Shown here piece by piece: positions 22,499 to 35,479 of a DNA stretch of 64,000 nt. The notes under the pieces were generated by a model. The model was not told the DNA's origin, searched no databases, and worked only from the letters and a program-made list of their open reading frames with translations. The stretch spans positions 248,001 to 312,000 of the forward strand of contig JAQGEQ010000291.1 of NCBI GenBank assembly GCA_034620365.1, written 5' to 3'. The position numbers and the translations under genes are program-made. Position 1 is the first letter of the stretch. Every line of letters starts with the position of its first letter. The stretch is from Pegea sp. RAD2-039. Its lineage: Eukaryota > Chordata > Thaliacea > Salpida > Salpidae.

Positions 22499-23212
22499 TT
22501 ATCTGTTTAATTGAATATTTCCAATAAAACTTCTAATTGTAAATTTATATACTTCAGACCAACGATGAAAGCTGTCTGATAAATGTCGTTTCATCTCTTC
22601 AATGTAGAGATCGCTTGATTGATAAAGAAACTCGATTAAAGATAAATTTTTTTTGACAACCTTCATGTAATTGAACATGACCCAAACTAAAAAATATATT
22701 CAATATTAAACAAACCTTTATACTTGTGGAGCAAACTTACCTTGAAAATTCCGAACAATCAAATTACTGCGATTGTGTTGATTCGCTATAATTTCTTTAA
22801 ATGAGTTATAGTTTACAGATTTCTTTTCCGATTCTTCAAAATCTATCTCAGCTACTTTTCCGATTTTATAATCGGTGAATGATTTGACGAGCTTATACTC
22901 GAAATTAAACTCACTCTTATCCACTTTCTTTTTCTTATTCAAATAGTTAGAATCATTATTTTTTATACTTTTATAAGTTGGAGTTGAAATATTCTTCTGA
23001 AAATATGGATTAAAACAAGTTGGGTTGTAAATTAACGGATAATTAATTGGGCTTAAGCCAAACCACATAGGATACTTATATCTTAGGTAGGGACTAGTTA
23101 GATAATGGCCGGGGTTAACTTGTCTAAAATAAGGATGGTTATAGAAGAAACTATGATGATTATAATATCGTGATTGGTTCATAATTCTAATTATTGTCTT
23201 CTTCAAGTAAAC
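22499..23212 (-). CDS. Two-exon gene of unknown function (about 209 aa)
   Basis: Exon 1 spans 22741-23212 and begins after a TTTTACAG acceptor. Exon 2 spans 22499-22686. They are joined by a 54-nt intron (GTAAGT...TTTTTTAG), and the frame is open across the junction (NFQ|VWVMFNYMKVVKK) to a TAA at 22499-22501. The first in-frame ATG gives MNQSRYYNHHSFFYNHPYFR, an N-terminus rich in Y, N, H, F and P. Then comes a lysine-rich middle (NKKKKVDKSEF) and a C-terminal half that looks helical (LSLIEFLYQSSDLYIEEMKR, SDSFHRWSEVYKF). No signal peptide, membrane segment or known domain. An acceptor only ~25 nt upstream of the ATG means either another 5' exon or a trans-spliced leader. It lies 3' of the LINE in opposite orientation and has no second copy in the window. 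Splice sites plus an open frame across them make it likelier than chance, but no family supports it. Confidence 0.5.
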
Positions 23213-26200
23213 CTGTAAAACAAGATTGGAAAATTATTTCACTTTATGTTCCAAAAGAAAAACAATTAATTTTGATACAATTTTGTAAATAAAGTATAAC
23301 TATTATATTAATTTGAAAGATTATTTTAAAACTTAAAATAACTAGTAAAGGATTCTAAATCAAATATTAGAATTAATCTGCAAAAACAAAATTATTAATC
23401 TCAAAATAACCTCCTGCTACGACCTTAATAAGCTACTTTTAAAGATAGTAAATCAAATCTATAATTCTCTACAGGCTTACAAATCATTTCTTTAAATTAA
23501 GAAAAAACTGACGGTCAAATTGAAATATTCTCAATAAAAAAAATGAAATACTCTAACTACGAATTGGCCGAAATGTCTACTATCTTGTGAGCTAAGACTA
23601 AAACTAAAATGTCTGCCAATTCAAAAAAAAATTAATCAAAATTCCCCTGCTTCTTCTAACTCTATTGAATAATGTGCTTTGGTTAGATGTTATCACGTTT
23701 CTGTTACAGCTATCAAATCTTAAAGTAATATTACTCCTACATTCCAATTTTAATTTTTGATTTGATTAAGAAAGTAGAAATTGACATCTGACCACCTCTT
23801 AGAAACAAAAAAGCTGTAATTAAATAAATCTTTAAAATGGCTTGATGAATGCAAAAAAATAAAATATTGGAAAAAATTGACTGTAATTTAGAGAATTTTA
23901 AACTTTAATATCTCGCTATAAAACAAGCATAACCACAACAGGTCTTCTTCAAAGATATCTACGTTTAAAAAAATTGTAGATAAAAGCATAGAAACCATTC
24001 TCAAATATTTAAAAATGAATAAAATTCTGTTTAAAATTTATAACGAACATTTTTTCCCTTGCTCCTTTTTATCTTTATATCAGAGGTTGTTTCAAAAACA
24101 TTACAGACTAACTTTTAAACAACTTGTGATTATTACATAAATATTTTATTTCTTTTAATCTGCTTCTATGCATCAAGTTTGTAGACTTTTTGTTTAAGAT
24201 AACAAATATTAGTACTACTGTTGTTATTTAGGATATGAAACTATTGTCACTTTATAAATAATTTGTTTAGATTGAATGAAGTAGTAGTCAAAGTAAAAAT
24301 TAGTGTGATAGCCTAAGACATATTTTATTTTCTAAACTTTTGTGATAAGATATTATTAAATATCAATATAAATCACAATGTCATTACTGCTGAAAAGTTT
24401 GTAAAGCTTGATATTACTGTTAAATAATGTATAGATAATATTAGATAAAAATAACATCGTTTTACTAAACTTGTAAAAAAGAGTTATACAAAAATTAACA
24501 ATGCAACTTCAAAAATTCCTGAACAATTTTACTACTTTGATAGAAAATTATTTGTCATTTTGTAACTTTTATGTAGATAAAAAAAGGATATCGACTGTTA
24601 AATAAAAAAATTCAATCTTTAATTTTAATCTGTATTAGTTTGTATTGTAACATTGATTATATAAAAAACAAAATATATTTGATTAAAACATCTTTAACGA
24701 AATCAGCAAGAAGTAATGATAACTAATCTTATGTATTCTATAATTCAAAAATCTTTATTTTTGTAGTTTTATGTTATATATTAACTTAAATGAATTAAAC
24801 AAAAATAACTACAGCATCAATTAAAAAACCTACAACTTCTTATTTCTATTCGAAAAATTCGTACAGTATAATTTATAAACAACATCATTTGGCATAATCA
24901 TTTAAGTTATAAAAGAACATACTTTAAAATTGTTAAGTCTTTTTAAAATTTAAAAGTCAAAATAACCTGAGTCAAGTATTTTTTTAATTTTTAATTGAAT
25001 CTAAATAATGATCCAGATTTTATCGAAAGCTTGCCTAATCAAAACATTCAGCTGTGGTTAGATCTTTGTTTTAATAAACAGTTTATTTTACTTTATTCTA
25101 TTTTAGTCTATACAGTAAGGAAAAATTTGTTTATAGAAGAATGTTCCAGAAAGAATATTTAGTTTCATTGTTCACACTAAAATCCGACATTCAGTGTTTG
25201 AGATAATGTTAAATAAAACTTATTTTTCATCTTAAGTTTATTGTAGTTAACAAATTTATCAATATTCAATTTAAAATACTTGTAATCTTTGGTTTTCAAC
25301 CTAAAATAAATTTCTGACGATCTAACATCAATTAACTTCAAAATGTTTTTTATATTAATGTTTAAAAATTATTAATAAACTTTACTTGTTACAAACTAGA
25401 ACATCTAAATTTGATTTATTTTTGAGTATAAACAGATCAAAAACTAGTAGCTTACATTTCTTTTGAACCTTAACAAAATCTTATTAAAAATTCTTTAATT
25501 TTTAAACATCTCTAACTTTTTTGAGTATTCTAAGGTTTCCTTGTTGTTTGTTTAAAAGAAAATAAAAACATAACGATTTGCTCTGTCAGACTTAGAGCTT
25601 TTTGACTAATTTTATTTAAATTCTCTAAATTCACTTTTTTGTAAATTTAAACTTAAATTTTGATTTGTATATTATTTGTGATAAATCATATATCTGGATT
25701 TAAAATCTAATAAATATCATTTCATCAGCATCTCATGTTAAATTTCCATGAATGTAGAAATGTAACCAATGCCACTGCTGAATTTGGTTTCTGTTTGTAC
25801 AGATAGTGCTGATTTTGAGTCAAGTTCTTAACAAACTGATAAAAATCAGTTCATCAGCATTTCTAAGTCTGTTGCCAAAGGAGCAACAACTACTCCATCA
25901 ATAGCTAAAAAGATAATATGGAGAGTTTTCTTCCAAATCGTGTTATTTTTTCTCGAAATGATGCATTAAATAGATTTTCGGGAGATCTTAAAAGAAAATA
26001 GTTTACTTCAGAAGACTCATAAATCGCATATTTGCAAATTTAACAAACGCAGTAGAACTCAGAATGAAGTCCCACTTTTTGATGACTTTATACATTGTTG
26101 AAAATAGTCAGAAAGATGCAAGAGGTGATCTTTAACTACAAAGATACAGATCCGTACTCTGATGTAATTAGAGCAACAGCTCTCTATAGGATCATTATTC

Positions 26201-26750
26201 TTTTAGCTTTGATCTATTTTAGTATTTTGATAAAATTAATATTTACTTCAATTTTAAACAGCCTTAATTGAGAATAAAAAAGTAATTATCTGTTATAATT
26301 TTATTGTCAAGTGGATTAACAAAAACAGCCTTATTTAATGGCAAATAACAAATGCTATATTAAGAAGTTTATGTAAACTACTGTTTGTATAGTAACACAT
26401 AATTGTAACATAATTTTATTTAATTATTTACAATGTTAGAAATAATATAATAACTACTTCAATTAATATTTTTTTTTGTTTTGATTAGTATTCCTTGATA
26501 CATTCTAGATTCTACCAATAGCTCTTTAAAATATTCTTATTTGTAACTATAGAAAATTTACGGCTCTCAACTTTCTTTAATGTAAAATACGGCTCTCGAT
26601 CTTTAATAACTAAATAATTAAATAATTATTTATTAAAAGAAGTAAAACTTACATGTTGACTGACTGATTGGATTAGATTTATGTATTCTTTTTTTTTACT
26701 TTAACTTGACAGCTTTTTAGATTTTTTACACGTCTATAAAATTCAATAAC
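23213..26750. other. A+T-rich intergenic sequence
   Basis: No supported gene. Around 25790-26190 the base composition is more balanced, and frames such as SVAKGATTTPSIAKKI and MESFLPNRVIFSRNDALNRF appear, possibly the relic of some coding element, but they do not join and match nothing I recognise. The rest shows only A/T-rich low-complexity DNA. Confidence 0.4.
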
Positions 26751-26759
26751 ATTTATATT

Positions 26760-27490
26760 GTACTTATAAATTAATTACAACCCAGTTTGTAAAAAAATAA
26801 ATTAAGTTAAATTTTAGCACAAACTATTAGTATGAAAAAAAGATTGAATTTAAAATGTGTAATTGTTAAATGTACAAGAGTTTGTTTGTATGAAAGTATG
26901 ACAAACATTTAAGTTTTAATTGTATTTATTAAAATTATTTACAAAATGTTAAAAAGGGGTTACCTCAATAAATGCTACATAAAGCTGTAACAGTTTTGGA
27001 AAACAAATTGTTTCATTTTGTAGAAAAACATTTTATGATAAAAACAGCTCAACTTATATTCCAGATATTTTAAAGAGTTTAAAACTTTCCAAAAATTTTC
27101 CATTGTTTACAATTTGAAAAATTGAACTAATAAAGTTGTAGCTTTAAAAGTAAACCAAACTCTTTAATAAAAAAAAATTTTCCAAAAATTTTCCACTGTG
27201 TAGAAAATGATTTTTAGAAGTAATTATGAAATATTAGACTAATAAAATTTTATCTTTGGAAATAAACTAAAAATAATGTAAAACAAACTGTGTTTAACAC
27301 AATTAGAAACAAATGGAAACTAACCACTCAATTTTTTTTAATGAAATATAGTTTTGTAAAGGTAATCAAAATAATTATGGCAAAAGCTAAGCATAACTTT
27401 TTTGGGAAATCTTATGAAAGTCTTTAAAATCGAAATAATCTAAATATTTGCTATAAATTTGCTGAAAAACAACTTGACAAAGATTAGTTC
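26760..27490. repeat. Isolated unit of the ~0.98-kb repeat
   Basis: Single copy of the unit that is tandemly arrayed at 35480-40420 and 55330-57420. Landmarks shared with those arrays are AGCACAAACTATTAGTATGA, the TTACCTCAATA...GCTACATAA...GCTGTAACAGTTTTG stretch (about 26960), the doubled CAAAAATTTTCCATTGTTTA motif and GGCAAAAGCTAAGCATAA (about 27378). It is more diverged than the array members. Confidence 0.8.
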
Positions 27491-28189
27491 AAGAAAATCA
27501 AAATTTTCTCAGTAAAAATGCTTTACATCTTTATAAGATTGGAAATAATTAATTTAGAAATCCGGTCATCAACAAAATCTTTTTGTTTCTTTGCAGGATG
27601 TTGACTTTATGAAAAGTGAAAAAAAATGTTCATTTCGCTGCTTCTAGAAGCTTCTAGTTATCAAACGGTTCCTTAGATGCAACCTATACCACTAACAGCT
27701 AGAACCCATATTAGAAGTTAAGCGACTTATCTAGTAGCTGTAGATCAGTTTTCTGATCTTTTATATCTAAATCTGATTTATAATCTTTGAAATGAATTAA
27801 AATATCAATAATATCTTTTATAATAATTTTTATAAAAATCTTTTAAGCTTGCAGTCAAATTACATTGATCAAGATCTTGTAGAAGGTGCATTACGTCACT
27901 AGTTCGATGTTTCAAATGATTTATCAGTTTACAATAATGAAAGTAATCGATGAGCCTGGCCTCTATAGAAAGCTCTAGGTTTGTCTCTTTTATCTATCCT
28001 ACTATTCAATCGAATTGTTTTATTTAACAGCCATCGGAATGAAATTGCTGTTATCGGTAACTTTTTGCTTGTTGTTCGAGGAAAAAGCAACTATGACACA
28101 AAAGAAAAGACTGTTGTTGAAACAGTTTTCGGGTAAAAATCTTTTATTCATTAAGTTTAAGTCCATTTAAAAACTTTTAATAGTAATTT
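27491..28189. other. Intergenic with one exon-like segment (about 28032-28133, +)
   Basis: After TTTATTTAACAG, a plus-strand stretch reads [20 protein letters not shown], then [14 protein letters not shown], ending at GGTAAA. The pattern (a '.v.gn.L.VvrGks' strand followed by D...V...) is reminiscent of a kelch repeat, but one repeat is too little to be sure. An acceptor-like TTTCTTTGCAG also ends at 27597. Nothing else is supported. Confidence 0.25.
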
Positions 28190-31100
28190 TGTAAATAACA
28201 AACAATATATAATAACTTTCTGATAAATGTTGGTTAATATCTTTAATGTAATTCTTTAGTGTTTTTAATTTGCTTAATTAATAAATAAACTACTAAAATA
28301 ATTAATCTTTTTAACAAAGTTTAATTGAATTAAAAATGGTATGGTTTTAAATGATTAAAATTTAAATTAAAAATTACACATTTCTTATCAGAGGTGTTTT
28401 ATAAAAATTTTAACTTTTCTTCTAAAAATCTTTTATAAAAAATTAGACAAATGAAATCAAATCTTGTTTAAAAAATTAATGTAGATATCAATTAAAGATT
28501 AATTAATTACTTATTAATTACTTACATCAACGTAATAGCAAAAGAAATTACAGATATACTACGTGGTTATTTTAGCAAAACAAAATTGATTTAAACACTT
28601 AATTGTAAATTACAATATATTAAATATTTATTTAAGAAAAAAAAATCCTCAATTTTTTAATTCAATAAACGTTTAAAATTGAAAGTTAGAGAAATCATAA
28701 TTATTTAAAAAAAATGAATATATAATAAATGTATAATATTCATATGTAAATAAAAATTGCTCGGAAAACCGCTTTTCTAGATAAATGGGTATTTAGTATT
28801 TCTTTTTATTGTTTTTAATAATACTCTATTTTTACATAAAATGTGTTGTTTACACATGAATTTTTTCATTATTATGAAAAATAAAAAAATCTAATTATTC
28901 CAATAATTAAATTTTAAAAATAACTTTATTTAAAAATAATGAACAATTTTTTTGAATATAGTCACGCCATTTGGCGATAAAGAAACTTTTTGTAAACTAA
29001 AAGTTGTTATCCAACATGTAGAAAAGTATGTTGGAATCACAATCTCTCGAAGTTTATTCTATCTTCATAAAAAACCTTAAAAGATTTTGAAAAACAATTA
29101 AAAAAATTGTTCAGTTCATTTTTTAAATCTTGTTAATGTTTCATCTCTCATTCTCTCAGAAATTTTATTGCATTTTGTTCCTGTCATTACACTGCTAACT
29201 TAAGCTAACAGATAACTGCAAAAAACTGAAGTAATGGAATCTGTTACTTTAAATGATTAAAAATTTAAATTAAAAAATGTCTATTTCTTACCAAAGATAT
29301 TTCTTATCAACGGTAATTTATAAAATTTTAATTCTTCGTCAAAAAATCTTTTTTTTAAATTCAGACAAACGAAATCATATCTTAGTTACAAAATTTCAGT
29401 AGTTATTAATTGAAGGTTATTATTTTCTACTTATTAATTAGTTATTAACTACTTACATAAATGTAATAGCAAAGAAATCACAGAAAAACTACATGTTTAT
29501 TTTAGCAAAACGAAATTGAATAAAACACATAATTGTAAAATACAAATCATTACAATATACTAAATAGTTACTAAGTAATAAGAAATTCTCAATTTTTTAT
29601 ATCAATAAACGTTTAAAAATAAAAGTTAGACAATTCATAATTACTTTAAAAAATGAACTTGTAAATAAAAATTGCTCGGAAAACCGCTTTTATAGATAAA
29701 TGGATATCTTGTATTTCTTTTTAATATTTTTAATAATAACTCTATTTTTACATATAATCTGTTATCTTAACAATAATATAATTATTATTATAAAAAATCA
29801 AAAATTTTAATTACTGTAATAGTTTATTTATTTTTTTTGTATAACTGAAGAATTTATTTGGATTTGTGAAAAGGTATGTTAGCGAGAGATAATCTTTTCA
29901 GACTCTCTACTGTGAGTTATTCTATTAAATACCAAAAATTTTCTTTTAAAATGATTGTTTAGCCACTAATGATACTTTTTCTGTTGTTGATATTGATAAT
30001 GAGAGATGTAATGATTGAAAACTACGTTAAAAGCTCCTGGTTGAGACATAAGGTATGATGTACCTGGTTAGAGTAAGAAATCTAAAAAAATTTTATTAAG
30101 AAACTTCTTATATGAAAAATTGAAGTTTTAGGTTTAATAACAAACAATATATCACAGCTTTCTGATAAATATTGCTTCATCTCTTTAATGTAAATCTTTA
30201 TTGTATTTAATTTGTTTAATTAATAAATAAACTACTAAAATAATTAATCTTTTTCACAAAGTGATATTGAATTAAAAATGGTATGGTTTTAAATGATTAA
30301 AAATTTAAATTAAAAATTACACATTTCTTATCAGAGGTGTTTTATAAAATATTAACTTTTCTTTAAACAATCTTTTATAAGAAATTAGACAAATGAAATC
30401 AAATCTTATTAAAAAAATTAATGTAGATATCAAGTAAAGTTTAATAATTTTTATTTATCAATTAGTTAATAATTACTTACATAAGCGTAACAATAAAAAA
30501 AAATACAGAAGAACTACATGGTTATTTTAGCAAAACAGAATTGAATTAAACAAGTAATTGTAAATTACAATATATTAAATAATTATTCAAGAAAAAAAAT
30601 TCCTCAATTTTGTAATTAAATAAACGTTTATAATTGAAAGTTAGAGAAATCATAATTATTTAAAAAAAATGAATATATAATAAATGTATAATACTCATAT
30701 GTAAATAAAAATTGCTCGGAAAACCGCTTTTCTAGATAAATGGATATCTAGTATTACTTTTTATAGTTTTTAATAATACTCTATTTTTACATATAATGTG
30801 TTATTTACACATTAATTTATTTATTATTATAAAAAATAAATTATTATTATTTAATTTAATTTTTAAAATAACTGAACGATTTTTTTGAATATAGTCACGC
30901 CATTTGGCGTTAAAGAAATTTTCTGTGAAATAAAAGTAGTTTTTTTACATGTAGAAAAGTATGTTAGATTCATCTCGAAGTTTATTCTATCTTCATAAAA
31001 AACCTTAAAAGATTTTAAAAAACAATTAGAAAAATTGTTCAGTTCATTTCTTAAAACAAATTGTTCGATTTATTTTTTAAATCTAGTTATTGTGTCGTTT

Positions 31101-31200
31101 TTCAGTCTCTTAGAAATTTTATCCCATTTTTTTCCTGTCATTACTTAGAAAACTTAGTCAAACAGATAACTGCTATAACTGAAGTAATGGAAGCTGGTCT
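28190..31200. repeat. Second tandem repeat, three units of ~0.9-1.0 kb
   Basis: Three diverged head-to-tail copies. The landmark AAAATTGCTCGGAAAACCGC occurs at about 28754, 29668 and 30708. AAAAATGGTATGGTTTTAAA with TTCTTATCAGAGGTGTTTTA occurs in units 1 and 3 (28330, 30280), with a degenerate form in unit 2. AGTCACGCCATTTGGCG occurs at 28960 and 30892. The middle unit lacks its end. No open frame is preserved, so this is a non-coding repeat family unrelated in sequence to the ~0.98-kb unit. Confidence 0.85.
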
Positions 31201-31559
31201 GTAGTTAAGTGAAGTGTTTCATCGACCCTTTTTATTGATAGAAGTAATGATAGCTTTCAGAAATGTTAACTAATATAAATACTAAAACAATTATCCTAAA
31301 ACTGATTTCACAAATTTGATCAAAGAAAAATAAACAAAAATTATATCAATTTGTTTGTTAAAATATTTAATGAGATACTTCTCTGATATCTAATACAATA
31401 AATCAAAAGTCTTATAAAAAGATTACTTTTAAATGATAACAAGTTTAGTTTTAGATTTTAGTATGATAACACATGATTAAAAATTTGATACAAAATACTT
31501 TAAAAATTTCGAATGTCAAGAAAGTTAATTTAAAAACATAAATAAATTTGTGAATGGAA
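31201..31559. other. Intergenic, nothing seen
   Basis: A+T-rich sequence between the tandem repeat and the LINE endonuclease fragment, with no coding or repeat signal that I can support. Confidence 0.5.
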
Positions 31560-31950
31560 ATGATCTCTACCTTCTCTTCAAGCAAACTGATCAATTGCTC
31601 TTAACTGAGTCCTGACATTCAAATTAAACAACGAGTTCAGTAATACGTCCCCCTGGGTATGATGTCGTTGATCACAAAGGCACAAGAGTAGGTGGTATCT
31701 GAGTACTTTATAATAATAAACTAAAAGTTAAGCAGTTCAATATCAAGTCAGATTATTTCCAATTTTCCTGAAACTAGTTTTGAAACTACTTACGTTGATC
31801 TCTTTAACTTTTTATCTAAAGAAAAGTTTAGTAGTATTAATATCCCTTCTTTAACGTTTCACAGTAGACCAATGTTGAACTAACCTACAAAGTTATCTGT
31901 AAGTCTTCTAAACTTGTCTAGTCCTTGATAAATATAAGTTGAAAAGTTGT
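31560..31950 (+). mobile_element. LINE endonuclease (APE-type) fragment
   Basis: The plus strand reads LLLTES, then, with interruptions, VIRPPGYDVVDHKGTRVGGI, VLYNNKLKVKQF and NFLSKEKFSSINIPSLTFHS. This is the 'l.lTEtWL....i..p.GY......R...rGGGvavy' core of the apurinic-type endonuclease of CR1/Jockey-type LINEs. Several stops and frame changes show that it is dead. It is not joined to the RT at 20-22 kb and may be a separate truncated insertion of a related element. Confidence 0.6.
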
Positions 31951-32135
31951 CATAGCTGGTCTAAAAAATGCTTTTTGTGACTTTATTCACAATTATCAAT
32001 TTTAAACTTTGATATTTGCCTTTAATGGTTTCCACATCAGGTTAACTTGTTGTAATTGTTTTGAGAAAACAAATTCAATTTGTTTGTATCATCTAAATAT
32101 CAATTTGATGAAGTCAAGCAAAATGTTATCGACAA

Positions 32136-32440
32136 AAACAGAGCCATGATCTTTGGAGATTCTTGGCTCTTATTGCAAGTCACATCAGGAAAATTGGTAA
32201 CAAAATTTGGTCAACTATAAAATAACCTTGAATCACAATTTCTATTTAAGCTTTGCCAATTCTGCAGAAATAAATGTGTTGACGCTGGATGACAGGTTTG
32301 AATCAGTTTTGGTGAAAGTAAGTGTTAATTGTTCCACATTTAATGCAGAACCATTTAAACCAAACTTATTTCAACTTGTTTATTTAAATTTTTGTAGGAT
32401 TACACTAGAACAGACGAGATGAATTTAAAAGAGGTAATTA
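32136..32440 (-). mobile_element. LINE ORF1 fragment at the left edge of duplication copy 1
   Basis: On the minus strand SNLSSSVNTFISAELAKLK parallels SNLISNITKPVSAELVKFK of the clearer ORF1 remnant at 59912-60400. Frames on the opposite strand (32207-32422) are shadows. The matching sequence opens copy 2 at 52529. Position 32136 is the left breakpoint of the kelch-SAND duplication. Confidence 0.5.
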
Positions 32441-33082
32441 TTACATTCTTTTGCGGGGAAGTATAATTTAAGGTTAAAAGATAATTTTGTAAAAACTCTT
32501 TTAAATTTACAAATCTGGAAATTTCCAAAAAACTATTATTTTCTGGTTGAAAATAAAATATAAATTAGTTAAAAACAAATGTTCAAACATATAAATCTAG
32601 CTGGGAGATTGTTAGCTGGTAAGTCTTCAAGTGATGTACATCTGGTTTAATTCTTTTTTAAAGAGAAAAGATATTTGTAATTTAAGTTTTTTTAATTAGA
32701 TTGTGGTAGAAGATACAAGAAAGACCAAGTGCTGTAAACAAGATCTTTATTCTTTACTCTTTTATTTTTAATCTTAGATTGTTAAAAAATATTTTAGTTG
32801 TACAGAATTTGTTTATTATTTAAGAAAAAAAAATTGTAGTAAACTTAATGAACTTTGAATGGTGAACAGCTAGAAACAAAAAACATCTGATTTGATGATT
32901 AAAATAAATCTCTATATTCTAACAAACTTTTATATATTTGTAAATTATCAAACAACTAAAAGATGAAAATATTCATGTAAACATTGATTTTATTCTAAAT
33001 ATTTTTGAAAATTTACACGACCTCAAAAGCAAGTCTATACTGAAAATAAACCTCACAGCAGTGTTTTAGTAAAATGTAATTA

Positions 33083-35416
33083 TTAAAATAGGAAATTTGC
33101 ACATAGGCCAGGTACACTTGGTTGATAGCTGACTACAACTTGTTCAAAAAATTCATTTGATCATGCAACTTCATTCCATTCGTCTGTTACTTTGTTGTAA
33201 CATTCGACAATTTCAACATCAGGCTCACCTCCGGATACAATTCCTGAAACAATCAGCAAGCTCGTAACAATTATACAAATTATTGTAAACATTATAGAAA
33301 ATTTGATTAAAAAGTTTTTCAATTCCAAATATAAGACAAATTTTACCAAAAACATAAATCTTCTTGAAGACAACAGCTTTTGGGCATGATCTTGTATATT
33401 TCATACATGCTACAAATTCCCAATTATCATTGAGGACATCGTATCATACAACAGACTTTAAATATTTTTCGTCATTTAAACCACCAATATAGTTGCGTAG
33501 CGTGACTGCATCTTTATTGATTTTAGAATTAGTTATCATCATAAGATCAAAACGTCATCATGACGTCATCAGCAAGTACCTGGTGTACATCGAGGTGTCA
33601 ACATCGATTGTGCAGAGCTCCATTCATATTTTTGTGTGTCATATTTCTCACTAAAAGTAACTGAATGCATGAAATCATCAACCGCATAGAACATCCGGTT
33701 GAACACAGCACGACTGATAAAGTAACGACTTCTAATTAGCGAAGCTTTTTCCATCCATTCATCAGTGGTCGGATCGTATCTGGTAATAAAATAATCGTTT
33801 TTGACAAACAAATTTTTAGTTGAAAATTTCATTTCATCACTCACTTCATCAATCTGTTTTTATTAGCTTCATTTACGTATAATTCGTGGTCAATTATTCC
33901 AATTCTCGGAAAAAGCAAGTTCTTGTTTAAACTTTTGCACTTCTTCCACTCATTTGAAATTGGGTCCTATTTACATATGTGATGACGTCATATTTAGTTT
34001 GCATTGATGATGTAATCATTTGGTTCATGCTTCTAACCTTTCCAAGTAACCATTATTATTAAGCATATAAATGAAACCCTTCATTGCAACCGAACTTGAT
34101 TGATCTGATGCACATGGAAGATATATCTTTGGAAGTTTAAAGCAAACATCGGTTTCAGACAAATGGAACTCTACACTTTTTAATGATCTCTCATCGCGTC
34201 GATAACCTAGGACGTAGAACACCTGTGACGTCATAAGTCAGTTTTTGAAGTGAAAAAGATTTAATCAAATATTCTAACCCGCGGATTATCAAGTTATCTT
34301 GGCTTGCTTTCAATTGGGATGTAAGCTTTTAGGTCTTCGATGACCTTGCTGAGATTTTCAAAACAAGTAGATTTAATTATTTCACAATTTTCTAATTTCA
34401 TAGAAACCAAATTTGGTTGTATCAAATGGCAACGTACCAAGAGAAATCACAATTTTCACAAATCTACAACTTTATAATTTCTATATACTTACGTTCTTAA
34501 TTAACTTATTTAAGCAATGTTGTGTTGATATTAAATCATATTTGACCCACTCTAGAAGAGCATCGAATACTTGGGATTCACAAACCACATGAAGCTGATT
34601 TTTAGAATTTTTTTTAGTAATTTCTGAGTCTGTTTGTGATTTAAAATCTTCAGTTTGCGAAATTTGGTAAATATCATGAGATCAATCAAAATTTTTTCTT
34701 ATTAAATAAGAAAAAAGGAAAATCAGTAGAAATAAGCAAGCAAGGAAATATTTCATAAATATTTAAGTTTGATGAAGTAGAACAAATCTTTCAATTTAAT
34801 AAGCTTAAGCCAAGAAAATAACATTTCTCTATTTTCTTATTTCTATAAAGTTTTCTCCAATAAATTTTGCTAGTTTAGTTGAAAGCTTCTTATATCTATA
34901 ATTATTAGAAATGGTTACAAGTTGAATGCATTCAGAAATTTCTATTTTACTTTCAATGAAATTGTAATTGATAAAGTATAGTAATGACAAGAAACATTAA
35001 AAGCACCTCATGTATAAAACTAGCTTACTTACTACATAACTTCTCTAAACCAATTATTTGATATATGGAATCTGCGATCATGAGTTTCTCAATATTCTAA
35101 TCATTGATTAGTATTTCCTTTTTGTAAATATAATGTAGAAGATGCGAACATACATTTGGGTCTTCCTCATCTATGATAACTTCTCCAGAATGTACTTCTT
35201 TATATCCGCCTTAATAAATTCAAATAATTTTTGTGTTCATATATTCAGTTATTTTACTACTAAAGTTGAATCTTGAATCTAACTCACCACGAAAAATTGC
35301 TTCAAAATAAGGTGAGGCAGCAGCTAATCTTCGTTTGTGACAATTGTATCTTTTTTCCAAGTCTTCCAAGTCTTCCAATTTTACTTTAATGGTAACATCA
35401 CAAATAAAAGAATTTT
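33083..35416 (-). pseudogene. BTB-BACK-kelch gene (KLHL-like), copy 1, probably a pseudogene
   Basis: KLHL proteins are substrate adaptors for cullin-3 ubiquitin ligases. From 35416 down: a BTB exon (CDVTIKVKLEDLE, then CHKRRLAAASPYFEAIFRG), a second BTB exon (GGYKEVHSGEVIIDEEDPNV, IYQIIGLEKLC), a partial BACK exon (about 34490-34670, HVVCESQVFDALLEWVKYDL) and LSKVIEDLKAYIPIESKPR. Kelch exons follow: 34038-34222 (VFYVLGYRRDERSLKSVEF), DPISNEWKKCKSLNKN (about 33890-33967, absent from copy 2), 33590-33844 (ITRYDPTTDEWMEKASLIRS, DTQKYEWSSAQSM), one with YIGGLNDEKYLKSVV and NDNWEF, and a last exon with SGGEPDVEIVECYNKVTDEW and a stop at 33083. The first half of BACK is missing. In-frame stops follow IESKPR and KSVV (both shared with copy 2), and a TGA replaces an Arg codon after NEVA (copy 1 only). 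Confidence 0.75.
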
Positions 35417-35479
35417 CTGTAGAGTTATTTAGATTTAGACGAAATTAGTATAATTATTTACTTCCAAAAATTCATCTCT

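Noticed and set aside
32207-32422. Plus-strand ORF (and 52607-52822) as a gene
   Set aside because: The opposite strand carries the SAELAKLK motif of a LINE ORF1 remnant, and the plus frame has no support beyond its length.
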